DNA from: Burkholderia pseudomultivorans | Lineage (GTDB): Bacteria > Pseudomonadota > Gammaproteobacteria > Burkholderiales > Burkholderiaceae | DNA length: 64,000 nucleotides | Direction: 5' to 3' | Assembly: GCF_001718415.1 (NCBI RefSeq) | Contig: NZ_CP013377.1 | Span: 2,294,001-2,358,000 of the forward strand | In this document: positions 53,253 through 63,877 of the stretch, in pieces | How the letters are laid out: every line of letters begins with the position of its first letter | Numbering within the stretch: the stretch's first letter is position 1 | Notes under the pieces: generated by a model | What the model was told of the DNA's origin: nothing | What the model saw: the letters and a program-made list of their open reading frames with translations, nothing else | Databases searched by the model: none | Made by a program: the position numbers and the translations under genes

Positions 53253-54044
53253 TCAATACTCGTGCGCGAGATGCGCGGCAAACCCCGTCTGCTCCGGCGC
53301 GATCTCCGCCTTCAGCGTCAGCGCCGGAATCTCGTAATCGCCCGCGTTCTGCCGCCGGTACGGAATCGGCGGCGTGTCGTGCAGCGCATCGAGACGCGCG
53401 CCGAGCGCCGCGCGCGTCGCCTCGAAACGCGCATCGTCCATCTTGCCGGTCCGGTAGATCACGAACGGCGGCAGCACGTCGAAGCCCGGGTAGTACAGCA
53501 TGCCGTGCTGGATCGGGAACAGCAGGTCCTCGATCGGCCCGTTGATGCCGCGCGCGCCGTAGTGCGATTCCCAGCCGCCCGCCGTGACGATCAGCATCGC
53601 GCGCTTGCCGGCCAGCGTGCCTTCGCCGTAGCGGTCGCCCCAGTGCGTGTCCGAATGCTCGCCGACGCCGTAGGCGAAACCGTACGCATACACGCGCTCG
53701 ACCCAGCCCTTCATGATCGCCGGCATCGAGAACCACCACAGCGGAAACTGCAGGATCACCGCGTCGGCCCACTTCAGCCTGGCCTGCTCGCGTGCGATGT
53801 CGTCGCGCTGCGTGCCCGTCTCGAACGCGCGCTTCGAGTCGAGCGAAGGATCGAAACGCGCATCGGCATCGGGCCCGCGATCGGTCGCGTCGTCCGCGTC
53901 GAGCGTCGCCTTCCAGTTCATCGCATACAGGTCGGAGACCTGCACCGCATGACCGGCCGCTTCGAGATGCGCGACGGCAAAGTCGCGCAGCGCGCCGTTC
54001 AGCGAACGCGGTTCGGGGTGGGCATAGACGATCAGCACATTCAT
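53253..54044 (-). CDS. NAD(P)H dehydrogenase (quinone), flavodoxin-like fold
   Basis: The 263-residue flavoprotein starts MNVLIVYAHPEPRSLNGALRDFA, the FMN/FAD-binding start of the NQO1/MdaB/KefF family, and has LQFPLWWFSMPAIMKGWVERVYA in the middle (quinone pocket region). It carries out two-electron reduction of quinones or nitro compounds with NAD(P)H. It is divergent from a LysR gene across 86 bp that hold a palindrome, which suggests regulation by that LysR. Confidence 0.92.
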   Translation of the reverse strand: MNVLIVYAHPEPRSLNGALRDFAVAHLEAAGHAVQVSDLYAMNWKATLDADDATDRGPDADARFDPSLDSKRAFETGTQRDDIAREQARLKWADAVILQFPLWWFSMPAIMKGWVERVYAYGFAYGVGEHSDTHWGDRYGEGTLAGKRAMLIVTAGGWESHYGARGINGPIEDLLFPIQHGMLYYPGFDVLPPFVIYRTGKMDDARFEATRAALGARLDALHDTPPIPYRRQNAGDYEIPALTLKAEIAPEQTGFAAHLAHEY

Positions 54045-54093
54045 GTTCGAGACTCCGTCGATGGCATGACCGCAGGATGCCGCCGCCTTCGGT

Positions 54094-54117
54094 ATATTGG
54101 AAATGAATTCCCGATAT
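54094..54117. promoter_or_regulatory. Palindrome between NQO and LysR genes
   Basis: ATATTGGAA and TTCCCGATAT flank ATGAA in a 24-bp imperfect palindrome (54094-54117). It sits midway between the divergent starts and has the size of a LysR-type site. It overlaps an earlier in-frame ATG of the LysR gene, which favours the later start at 54131. Confidence 0.5.
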
Positions 54118-54130
54118 GCCAGGTATAGCG

Positions 54131-55024
54131 ATGAACAATCTCAGGCGTCTCGATCTGAACCTGCTCGTCACGCTCGACGTGCTGCTCGCCGAGCACAACG
54201 TCACGCGCGCAGCCGAAAAGCTGAACATGTCGCAGCCGTCGGTCAGCGTGCAGCTGCAGAAGCTGCGCGAGCTGTTCGGCGACCCGCTGTTGCTGCCCGG
54301 GCCGCGCGGCATGCGGCCGACCGCGCGCGCGGAAGCGCTGCGCGAGCCGCTGCGCGACGCGCTCGAGGCGGTCGAGCGCGCGGTGCTGCCGGCGACGCCG
54401 TTCGATCCCGCGACCGCGACGCATACGTGGCGCGTGGCCGCGACCGACTACGGCGAATCGACGATCGTGCTGCCCGCGCTGCCGGCGCTGCGCGCGGCCG
54501 CGCCGCGCACGCGGCTCGCGGTCGTCGAGCTGGTGCCGCCGCGCATCGAGCAGGACGCGGAGCGCAACGGGATCGATCTCGCGTTCCACATGACCGAAGG
54601 TTCGCCGGCCGGCATGAGACGGCTGCCCCTGTTCGTCGAGCGCTACGTGCTGGTCGGCCGCGCCGGTCACCCGAAGCTGAAGCGCCGCCCGACGCTCGCG
54701 CAATTCACCGCGCTCGAGCACGTGATCGTGTCGCCCGACGGCGGCGGCTTTTTCGGCGTCACCGACGAGGCGCTCGCGAAGGTGGGCGCGACCCGCCGCG
54801 TCGCGCTTTCCGTGCCGCACTTCCTGTTCTTGATGTCGGCCGTCGCCGCCACCGACCTCGTCGCGATGCTGCCCGAACGGCTGGTGCGCGACGCGCCCGC
54901 GCTGCGCGTCGTCGAGGCGCCCGTCGAGGTGCCCGGCTACGAGATGTCGATGCTGTGGCACGAACGCGTGCATCGCGATCCGGCGCATCGCTGGCTGCGC
55001 GAAACCATCGCGGCCGCGGTGTAA
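54131..55024 (+). CDS. LysR-family transcriptional regulator
   Basis: The 297-residue regulator has an N-terminal winged helix (LRRLDLNLLVTLDVLLAEHNVTRAAEKLNMSQPSVSVQLQKLRELFGD) of the NodD/NahR-like branch and a LysR effector domain. The ATG at 54131 is chosen because AGG lies 7 bp upstream and an operator-like palindrome covers the earlier ATG at 54116. It is divergent from the quinone oxidoreductase gene, its likely target. Confidence 0.9.
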   Translation: MNNLRRLDLNLLVTLDVLLAEHNVTRAAEKLNMSQPSVSVQLQKLRELFGDPLLLPGPRGMRPTARAEALREPLRDALEAVERAVLPATPFDPATATHTWRVAATDYGESTIVLPALPALRAAAPRTRLAVVELVPPRIEQDAERNGIDLAFHMTEGSPAGMRRLPLFVERYVLVGRAGHPKLKRRPTLAQFTALEHVIVSPDGGGFFGVTDEALAKVGATRRVALSVPHFLFLMSAVAATDLVAMLPERLVRDAPALRVVEAPVEVPGYEMSMLWHERVHRDPAHRWLRETIAAAV

Positions 55025-55082
55025 CGCGACGATATCCCGCCTCGGCGCCTTGCCCGCCGCGCAAAATTTCGCAAGCCGGGAC

Positions 55083-55116
55083 TTGAAACCGCATCGGACA
55101 CTGTATATATTTACAG
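55083..55116 (+). promoter_or_regulatory. SOS-type promoter with LexA box
   Basis: TTGAAA (55083-55088), a 17-bp spacer and TATATT (55106-55111) form a near-consensus sigma-70 promoter. CTGTATATATTTACAG (55101-55116) overlaps the -10 box and fits the LexA consensus CTGT-N8-ACAG exactly, with flanking A and T symmetric (CACTGTA...TACAGTG). It reads into the 134-residue gene at 55181, 65 bp downstream. Confidence 0.85.
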
Positions 55117-55180
55117 TGCTTTTGCACCATTTGACCCGAATTCCGTCAGGCATCGACGGACGGACTTTTGTGAGGCGACC

Positions 55181-55585
55181 ATGTTCCAGTCATCCGCATT
55201 CGATCCCGAGCAACCCGGCTTCAATCCTGCCCATTTCGAGCGTGCCGCGCAGCGGGCCGTCGTCGATCTGCAACGCGTCGTCGGCGGTCCCGCGCAGCGC
55301 GCGCTCGGCCTGCGCCGACGCAGCCATCCGGCCGCGGTCCGCACGATGAGCTGGCAGGCGCTGCTCGACGTCGAAGAACTCGCGTTCTCGAATCCGGGGT
55401 TTCTGAACCGCAACGATCCGACCGTCGTCGATGCGTTCATCCGGCTGCGCGACAGCCGGCTGGTCGCCGCGGACGTCGACGAGCCGGTCGACTGGCGTCG
55501 CGACGACGACGACCTGCCGGCCGTCTACCTGATCGTCAAGGCGATGCTCGAAGCGGAGGCCGAGGAACGCGCCGAAGCGGCCTGA
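55181..55585 (+). CDS. Unrecognised small protein behind a LexA box
   Basis: The 134-residue protein starts MFQSSAFDPEQPGFNPAHFE after a GAGG site. It is soluble and ends in a strongly acidic tail (VKAMLEAEAEERAEAA). Arg-rich segments (RALGLRRRSH) alternate with acidic ones (DWRRDDDDLP). I do not recognise a domain; no TM helix or signal is seen. The promoter at 55083-55116 predicts SOS induction after DNA damage. Neighbours are not DNA-repair genes: a LysR gene upstream and a convergent FadH-like gene. It could be a cell-division inhibitor or nucleoid protein, but nothing in the sequence shows this. Confidence 0.7.
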   Translation: MFQSSAFDPEQPGFNPAHFERAAQRAVVDLQRVVGGPAQRALGLRRRSHPAAVRTMSWQALLDVEELAFSNPGFLNRNDPTVVDAFIRLRDSRLVAADVDEPVDWRRDDDDLPAVYLIVKAMLEAEAEERAEAA

Positions 55586-55631
55586 AGCGCACCGCCAGGC
55601 GGGCGCGCGTCGCGCGGCGACGGCGCGCGTG

Positions 55632-58892
<3,261 letters not shown>

Positions 58893-60008
58893 TTACCGCA
58901 CCGGCGCCATCTGCCCGTTCTCGAACGTGAAGACGGTCGTCGGCGCGTCCAGCAGTTCGCCCTGCTTCGTGAACGCGTAGGTCGCCGCCACGCCGCGGTG
59001 CGACGCCGAGCGCAACGCCGGAATCAGCTTCGCGGGATCGGTCGTCTGCGCGGCCTCCATCGTCTTCGCGAGCAGCATCATCCCGTCGTAATACGTGATG
59101 CCGTAAGTCTGCGGCTCGCTCTTGAACCGTGCGCGATATCGCGCGATGTAGTCGCGGCCCGGTTCGGTGCCCTCGAGGCCCGTTCCGCTCATCGCGCAAA
59201 AGACGTTGCGCGACGCGGCCTGCGCGACCTGCGCCATATTGACCGAACAGATGCCGTCGCCGCCGAGCAGCTTGGCCCGCACGCCGCGCTGCACCATCTG
59301 TCGCGCCATCGGCGCCGCCTGCGCCGTATAGCCGCCGAAGAAGATCACGTCCGGGTTCTTGCCCTTGATCGTCGCGAGGATTCCGAGGAAGTCGTTCGCC
59401 TGCGAATGCGTGAACTCGCGCGCGACGACCTGCAAGCCGAGCGATTTCGCCTTGTCGATGAACTGCTCGGCCAGCCCTTGCCCGTATGCGGTGCGATCGT
59501 CGATCACGGCCGCCGTCTTCGCGCCCAGTTTCCCGGCGGCAAACGCGGCCATCGACGCGCCGAGCACCGAGTCGCTCGCGCCGGTGCGGAACAGGTTGTC
59601 GTAGCCGAGCGTCGTGAGCTGCGGATTCGATGCAACCGTCAGCATCGGCACGCGCGCCGCGCTGGTCAGGCGTGCGACCGGAATCGCGACGCCCGAGTTC
59701 TGCGGCCCGAAGAACGCGACCGGCCGCTGGTCCAGCAGGCGCTGCGCGACCTGCACGCCGGTCCGTGGATCGGCCTGGTCGTCCTCGGACATCATCCGGA
59801 ACCGCACCGGCTGCCCGCCGACCTGGATCGGCTTCTGGTTCAGCGACTCGATCGCGAGCCGCAGGCCGTTCTCGTCGTCCTTGCCGCTGACCGATTGCGG
59901 GCCCGTCAGCGGCCCCGAGATCGCGATCGTGACGACCTGCTCCGCGTGCGCGATGCCGGTCGCGGCCGCGCCCAATACGAGCGATGCAACAACGATTTTC
60001 GTCTTCAT
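58893..60008 (-). CDS. Branched-chain amino acid-type solute-binding protein
   Basis: The 371-residue protein has a signal peptide (MKTKIVVASLVLGAAATGIAHA) and a Leu/Ile/Val-binding fold (TIAISGPLTGPQSVSGKDDENGLRLAI, VAFFGPQNSGVAIPVA, TYYDGMMLLAKTMEAA). It should capture an amino acid or small carboxylate in the periplasm for an ABC importer. No permease or ATPase genes are adjacent, so it is an orphan that must share a transporter. It follows the AcnX genes by 246 bp on the same strand, with an inverted repeat between. Confidence 0.92.
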   Translation of the reverse strand: MKTKIVVASLVLGAAATGIAHAEQVVTIAISGPLTGPQSVSGKDDENGLRLAIESLNQKPIQVGGQPVRFRMMSEDDQADPRTGVQVAQRLLDQRPVAFFGPQNSGVAIPVARLTSAARVPMLTVASNPQLTTLGYDNLFRTGASDSVLGASMAAFAAGKLGAKTAAVIDDRTAYGQGLAEQFIDKAKSLGLQVVAREFTHSQANDFLGILATIKGKNPDVIFFGGYTAQAAPMARQMVQRGVRAKLLGGDGICSVNMAQVAQAASRNVFCAMSGTGLEGTEPGRDYIARYRARFKSEPQTYGITYYDGMMLLAKTMEAAQTTDPAKLIPALRSASHRGVAATYAFTKQGELLDAPTTVFTFENGQMAPVR

Positions 60009-60177
60009 GCAGTCTCCTCAACGAGTGCCCGCGATATCGCGAGCCGGATTGGGCCGGCGCCCCGGTGAGCACCGCGCCATCGCGCCCGAATGCGCGTTCC
60101 GGGCCGGTTCGACGCCCCGTGCTTGCGAACGGGACGCGTCCTGACGAAACGCCGGCATCCGTGCGCCGATTGGTATG

Positions 60178-60198
60178 TCATCCTAATCTTCAGGATGA
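60178..60198. promoter_or_regulatory. Inverted repeat upstream of the solute-binding protein gene
   Basis: TCATCCT (60178-60184) and AGGATGA (60192-60198) are perfect inverted copies 7 bp apart, 170 bp upstream of the solute-binding protein start. The surrounding TTGGTATG and ACATACC words suggest a promoter-proximal operator. The regulator is unknown. Confidence 0.5.
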
Positions 60199-60254
60199 AA
60201 ACCGGGACGGCCGGGCATGCAGCGCGCCGGCCGTCGGGATCGGCAGGTGCGTCG

Positions 60255-60704
60255 CTACAGGTAGATCCGCGCGCCGCCGATACCGTCTTCCGCTTCGATC
60301 CGGATCGGCCCCGATGCGGCGGCGATCGTGTCGTACGCGGCTTCCGGCACGCACACGACCGGCACCGCGATCGCATAAAGCTCGGCCGCGACGATCGCGC
60401 CGATCGAGATGATCAGGTCGCGCTCCTTCAGGATGATCCCGACCGGGCCCGTGCCGTTGCGCACCGCTTCCGCGAGCACGCTGCTGCTCGAACTGGACCC
60501 TTTCGCATGCGCCATCACCATGATCCGGCCGGCGAGACTTGCGCCGGCCAGCGGATGGCCGCGATCGATGATCCGCCCGGCGGCCGAATCGTAGCCGCCC
60601 CAGAAGCTCAGCGGCTTCTCGAGCACCACCGTTTGCGCAACCGCATGCCCCGCGACGAGCGTATCGCCCGACAGCACCGCGCCCTCGCCCTTTGCTTCAG
60701 TCAT
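60255..60704 (-). CDS. AcnX-type dehydratase small subunit (DUF126 swivel)
   Basis: The 149-residue protein matches the swivelling domain of the AcnX (aconitase X) family: SGDTLVAGHAVAQTVVL, DRGHPLAGASLAGRIMVMAHAKGSSSSSSVLAEAVRNGTGP and GIILKERDLIISIGAIVAAELYAIAVPVV. It forms one enzyme with the large subunit and moves to close the active site. Its start overlaps the large-subunit stop by 8 bp, so the two are translated together. Confidence 0.92.
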   Translation of the reverse strand: MTEAKGEGAVLSGDTLVAGHAVAQTVVLEKPLSFWGGYDSAAGRIIDRGHPLAGASLAGRIMVMAHAKGSSSSSSVLAEAVRNGTGPVGIILKERDLIISIGAIVAAELYAIAVPVVCVPEAAYDTIAAASGPIRIEAEDGIGGARIYL

Positions 60705-61944
60705 CGAATCGCACCTTTCCTTCAAACGCCGACCGGACGCATTCGCTCATGCTGCCGTACGCGACCGTCACGCCGATATTCGCGGGCGCATACGACGCCC
60801 ATTTGCCGGAATTGGTCATCACGAGCCCCGACAGCTGCTTCATCACGGGCGTGATGTACGTGCACGTGTCGACGACGATCTGGATGCCGCGCGCCGCGAA
60901 GCGGCTCGCAAGACCGAGTTCTTCGAGTTCCCACAAGATGAACCGGCTCGTATTCACGTAGAAATCGCACTTCGGCCGGCCTTCGAAACGGTCGAGCAGC
61001 GCAGCGAGCGTGCGGAATTCGGCGAGCGAGAAATGCGGCGTGCCGAGCGCGACCGCGACGAGCGCATCGCCTTGCGCGCCGTGGTTCAGCGTGCGGCGAA
61101 TCTCGACGAGATCCGCCATCGAGACGTCGACCGTTTGCCGCGGCGCCTTGCCGTGCAGCGCCGCGTCGAGCGTCGGCGCCTCGGGCGTCACGCCGACCGC
61201 GTGGAACAGCGCGACGGCCCCGCTCGACGCGGCCGCCGCGCCGAGCGCCTTCAGCTCGTCCTCGGTGGTATCCGCCGGCAGCCCGACGATCACCGGCACG
61301 ATCGCGCCGGCGATCCTGCCCACCAGCAGGCCGAGCGCCGCGAAGTAGATGTCGCGCGTCGGCAGATGGCTGAAATCCGGCGCCGTAAAGACGATCTGCC
61401 CGGCGCGGTTCGCTTCGACATGGAGCCCCGCATAGGGCGCACGCCCCGTGATCGCGGCGGCGAGGTCGAGGAAGTCGCCGTAACGGCTGGTGCGCGCGCC
61501 GAGCACCGAATTCGCGAACACGATCGCGTTCGACTCGGCCCACGCGATCTGCTCGCCGCGCGCGGGCCGGTTCTTCAACTGGTAGGGCGCGCAGGTGAAG
61601 CTCGACTCGCAGCCGAGTTGCAGATGCGCGTCCATCAGGCGCTGCGCGTCGCGCTGGATCGTGCGGTCGCCGTGGTACAGCTCGGGATGGATCAGGTCGA
61701 GCGAGCCGACGTTCAGCGTGGTCGGCACCGCGACCCGCGCGCCGGTCGCGACGAAGTATTCGACGAAGTCGAGGCTCGTCTGGCCGTGATAAAGACAGCC
61801 GTCGATGTGCGCCGACGTGATGTCGATCAGGTGCGGCGCGGACATCACGTCCGCCGTGCGCGCGACGATCCGCATCGCCCGCGCGACGCCTTCGCCGAAA
61901 TCCCCGCGCAACATCGCGTCGTCGCGGTCGCTCAACTGCAACAT
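60697..61944 (-). CDS. AcnX-type dehydratase large subunit
   Basis: The 415-residue catalytic subunit matches AcnX: ITSAHIDGCLYHGQTSLDFVEYF, Cys-containing LQLGCESSFTCAPYQ, ANSVLGARTSRYGDF, and VDTCTYITPVM and TNSGKWASYAPANIG. Known two-subunit bacterial members dehydrate cis-3-hydroxy-L-proline; archaeal ones act on mevalonate 5-phosphate. Hydroxyproline use is therefore the leading guess here. The ATG at 61944 is preferred over an extension. Promoter elements lie upstream at 62018-62083. Confidence 0.9.
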   Translation of the reverse strand: MLQLSDRDDAMLRGDFGEGVARAMRIVARTADVMSAPHLIDITSAHIDGCLYHGQTSLDFVEYFVATGARVAVPTTLNVGSLDLIHPELYHGDRTIQRDAQRLMDAHLQLGCESSFTCAPYQLKNRPARGEQIAWAESNAIVFANSVLGARTSRYGDFLDLAAAITGRAPYAGLHVEANRAGQIVFTAPDFSHLPTRDIYFAALGLLVGRIAGAIVPVIVGLPADTTEDELKALGAAAASSGAVALFHAVGVTPEAPTLDAALHGKAPRQTVDVSMADLVEIRRTLNHGAQGDALVAVALGTPHFSLAEFRTLAALLDRFEGRPKCDFYVNTSRFILWELEELGLASRFAARGIQIVVDTCTYITPVMKQLSGLVMTNSGKWASYAPANIGVTVAYGSMSECVRSAFEGKVRFDD

Positions 61945-62337
61945 AGGTCGCTCCTGTCGACGGCGCCCGCTGCGCCGCTCCGTGAAGTTCGTGATGCGAC
62001 TGTACAACTGGAAATAAAATATGTCCAGAAAACTATCCATCCGGACGATATTCAGACCAATTCATCGACGATCGTGACCAATTTCAAAGGTTGACGCGGA
62101 GAAATCAGAAAATTGGATACGATTTTGCGCCAGTCAGGCAGGAGTGCATCGTACTCGACGCGTTCGGCAACGGACGCGCGCGCCGATGCGACGGCGAACG
62201 CCACGGCGTGATGAAACGGGGATCGATGGGGAACAGGGGTACGCGGGCGACGAGAAGCCCCGCCGGGCGGCTGCGAACCAGACCACGGCACTGGCGTCGC
62301 ACATAGCCGCCGGCACGCCGGCGCGACCGGTTTTCCG
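61945..62337. other. Upstream region of the AcnX genes
   Basis: No gene is seen. The part close to the AcnX start (61990-62110) is AT-rich and holds an inverted repeat and a direct repeat (62018-62083). The rest to 62337 is GC-rich and lies past the MarR stop. Nothing else is supported. Confidence 0.55.
62018..62083 (-). promoter_or_regulatory. Operator-like repeats upstream of AcnX genes
   Basis: AATATGTCC (62018-62026) and GGACGATATT (62043-62052) form an inverted repeat with one extra base. Just upstream in the minus direction, GACCAATT occurs at 62055-62062 and 62076-62083, exactly 21 bp (two helical turns) apart. Both elements lie 75-140 bp before the AcnX start. Confidence 0.55.
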
Positions 62338-62766
62338 TTACCGCTTGCCGGTCAGTTCGAACAGTTCTTCGCGCAACGCCTTCGCGCGGCCCTTGCCGAA
62401 CTGCGTCTCGAACTCGTCCTGCGCCGCCTGCCACGCGATCTTCGCCTGCGCAAACGTGCTGGCGCCGAGCGCGGTCAGACCGAGCGCATGCGCACGCGCA
62501 TCGTGTTCGGACGCGGCCGCCGCGACGAGCCCGTCGCGCTGCAACGGCTTCAGCGCGCGCAGCAGCGTCGTGCGATCCATCACGAGCGTCTCGGCCAGCT
62601 CGCTCATCAGCATGCCGGGCCGATGCGTCAGGTTCGCCATGATCGAGAACTGCGCGGGCGTGACGCCGACCGGGGCCAGATGACGTTCGTACAGTTGCGT
62701 GACGAAGCGCGTCGCCTGGCGCAGCGCGAGGCAGTTGCAGGCGTGGGCAATCCGGGTGTCGTTCAT
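62338..62766 (-). CDS. MarR-family transcriptional regulator
   Basis: The 142-residue regulator has a winged-helix core (MLMSELAETLVMDRTTLLRALKPLQRDGLVAAAASEHDARA, about residues 51-92) with flanking dimer helices. Its N-terminal CLALRQATRFVTQLYERHLAPVGVTPAQFSIMA closely matches the partial MarR at 63872. It is divergent from the LysR gene at 62840 with a 73-bp gap containing a dyad (62777-62796). MarR proteins usually repress their own and neighbouring genes and release on binding small aromatic ligands. Confidence 0.92.
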   Translation of the reverse strand: MNDTRIAHACNCLALRQATRFVTQLYERHLAPVGVTPAQFSIMANLTHRPGMLMSELAETLVMDRTTLLRALKPLQRDGLVAAAASEHDARAHALGLTALGASTFAQAKIAWQAAQDEFETQFGKGRAKALREELFELTGKR

Positions 62767-62776
62767 GATGCGCAAT

Positions 62777-62796
62777 TTATATGTGCATATGCATAA
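62777..62796. promoter_or_regulatory. Dyad in the MarR/LysR intergenic gap
   Basis: TTATATGTGCATATGCATAA has TTAT/ATAA and TATG/CATA arms and lies 11 bp upstream of the MarR start and 44 bp upstream of the LysR start. Its core ATGTGCATATGCAT (62781-62794) matches 11 of 14 bases of a site in front of the second MarR gene (63864-63877). Confidence 0.6.
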
Positions 62797-62839
62797 AGTC
62801 AATGTACACTCCGCCGTAACGGCCGGCCAGGAGACGGAC

Positions 62840-63760
62840 ATGGACTATATCGACAAGCTGCGGATCTTCCGGTCGGTGGTGGAACTGCGCAGCTTCACGC
62901 GCGCCGCCGACATGCACGGTCTCGCCCGCCCGGTCGTGTCGCGCGCGGTCGCGGACCTCGAGGCGCGCTTCGGCGGCCGGCTGCTGCACCGGACCACGCG
63001 CCAGGTGTCGCTGACCGAAACGGCCGAGCGTCTCTACGAACGCTGCGCGGCCGTGCTCGACGAGCTCGACGCGCTCGAACTCGAGGCGCAGACGCAGACG
63101 CGCGAACCCGAAGGGCTGCTGCGCCTGGTCGTGCACACGACGGCCGCGCTGAACCAGCTCGTGCCGCTGATCGCCGGCTTCAAGAGCGCGCACCCGAAGC
63201 TGCGCCTCGACGTGACGCTGACCGAGCGGCCCGTCGATCTCGTCGGCGAAGGCTACGACATCGGCATCGTCGTGCCGTATATGCTGACGAGCGAAACGAC
63301 CGTCGTGCGGCTCATCGCGCGGATTCCGTTCGTGATCGTCGCGACGCCCGCGTATCTGCGCACGCATCCGCGCCCCGCCACGCCGGCCGATCTCGCCGAT
63401 CATCCGTTCGTGCCGCTGTCGCCGTCGCTGCGCCGGCCCGCGCTGTCGTTCCGCGTCGACGGCGACATCCTGACCGTGCCGTTCCGCTTCGACATCTCGT
63501 CGAACAGCCCCGTGTTCAACCGCGAGATGGTGATGCACGATTTCGGCATCGGCGTCGTGCCGAAAACGCTCGTCAGCGCCGAACTCGCGTCGGGCGCGCT
63601 GGTGCCGCTGCTCGAAGACGCCGAGCTGCTCGACGCGTTCGTCGAGATCAAGCTCGCCTACGCCAACCGCGCGCTGCTGCCCGCCAAGGTCAAGGCATTC
63701 ATCGACTACACGACCCGCTACTGCGAGCGCGAAAACTGGATCACGTCGATGGCGGCCTGA
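62840..63760 (+). CDS. LysR-family transcriptional regulator
   Basis: The 306-residue regulator has an N-terminal winged helix (MDYIDKLRIFRSVVELRSFTRAADMHGLARPVVSRAVADLEARFGG) and a LysR effector domain (LLRLVVHTTAALNQLVPLIAGF). This CrgA/AaeR-like branch often controls neighbouring oxidoreductase or transport genes. AGGAG precedes the ATG. It is divergent from one MarR gene and is followed by a paralogous MarR gene. No metabolic target is in the window next to it. Confidence 0.92.
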   Translation: MDYIDKLRIFRSVVELRSFTRAADMHGLARPVVSRAVADLEARFGGRLLHRTTRQVSLTETAERLYERCAAVLDELDALELEAQTQTREPEGLLRLVVHTTAALNQLVPLIAGFKSAHPKLRLDVTLTERPVDLVGEGYDIGIVVPYMLTSETTVVRLIARIPFVIVATPAYLRTHPRPATPADLADHPFVPLSPSLRRPALSFRVDGDILTVPFRFDISSNSPVFNREMVMHDFGIGVVPKTLVSAELASGALVPLLEDAELLDAFVEIKLAYANRALLPAKVKAFIDYTTRYCERENWITSMAA

Positions 63761-63794
63761 CGCGCGGGTTCTTCGCCCGCGCCGGCCCGCGCTC

Positions 63795-63819
63795 GATTGG
63801 TACGGCCGCGACACCAATC
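63795..63819. promoter_or_regulatory. Inverted repeat before the partial MarR gene
   Basis: GATTGGT (63795-63801) and ACCAATC (63813-63819) are perfect inverted copies separated by 11 bp, between the LysR stop and the MarR start. It may be an operator of the MarR gene. Confidence 0.5.
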
Positions 63820-63863
63820 TGATCCCGCCTCGCACATCGCTCCACGCCCGCGCGCCGCTTAAC

Positions 63864-63877
63864 ATGTGTACATGCAC
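63864..63877. promoter_or_regulatory. MarR-type site overlapping the partial MarR start
   Basis: ATGTGTACATGCAC overlaps the ATG at 63872 and includes the dyad CATGT-GT-ACATG (63863-63874). It matches the site at 62781-62794 in 11 of 14 positions, pattern ATGTGYAYATGCAY. Confidence 0.55.
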
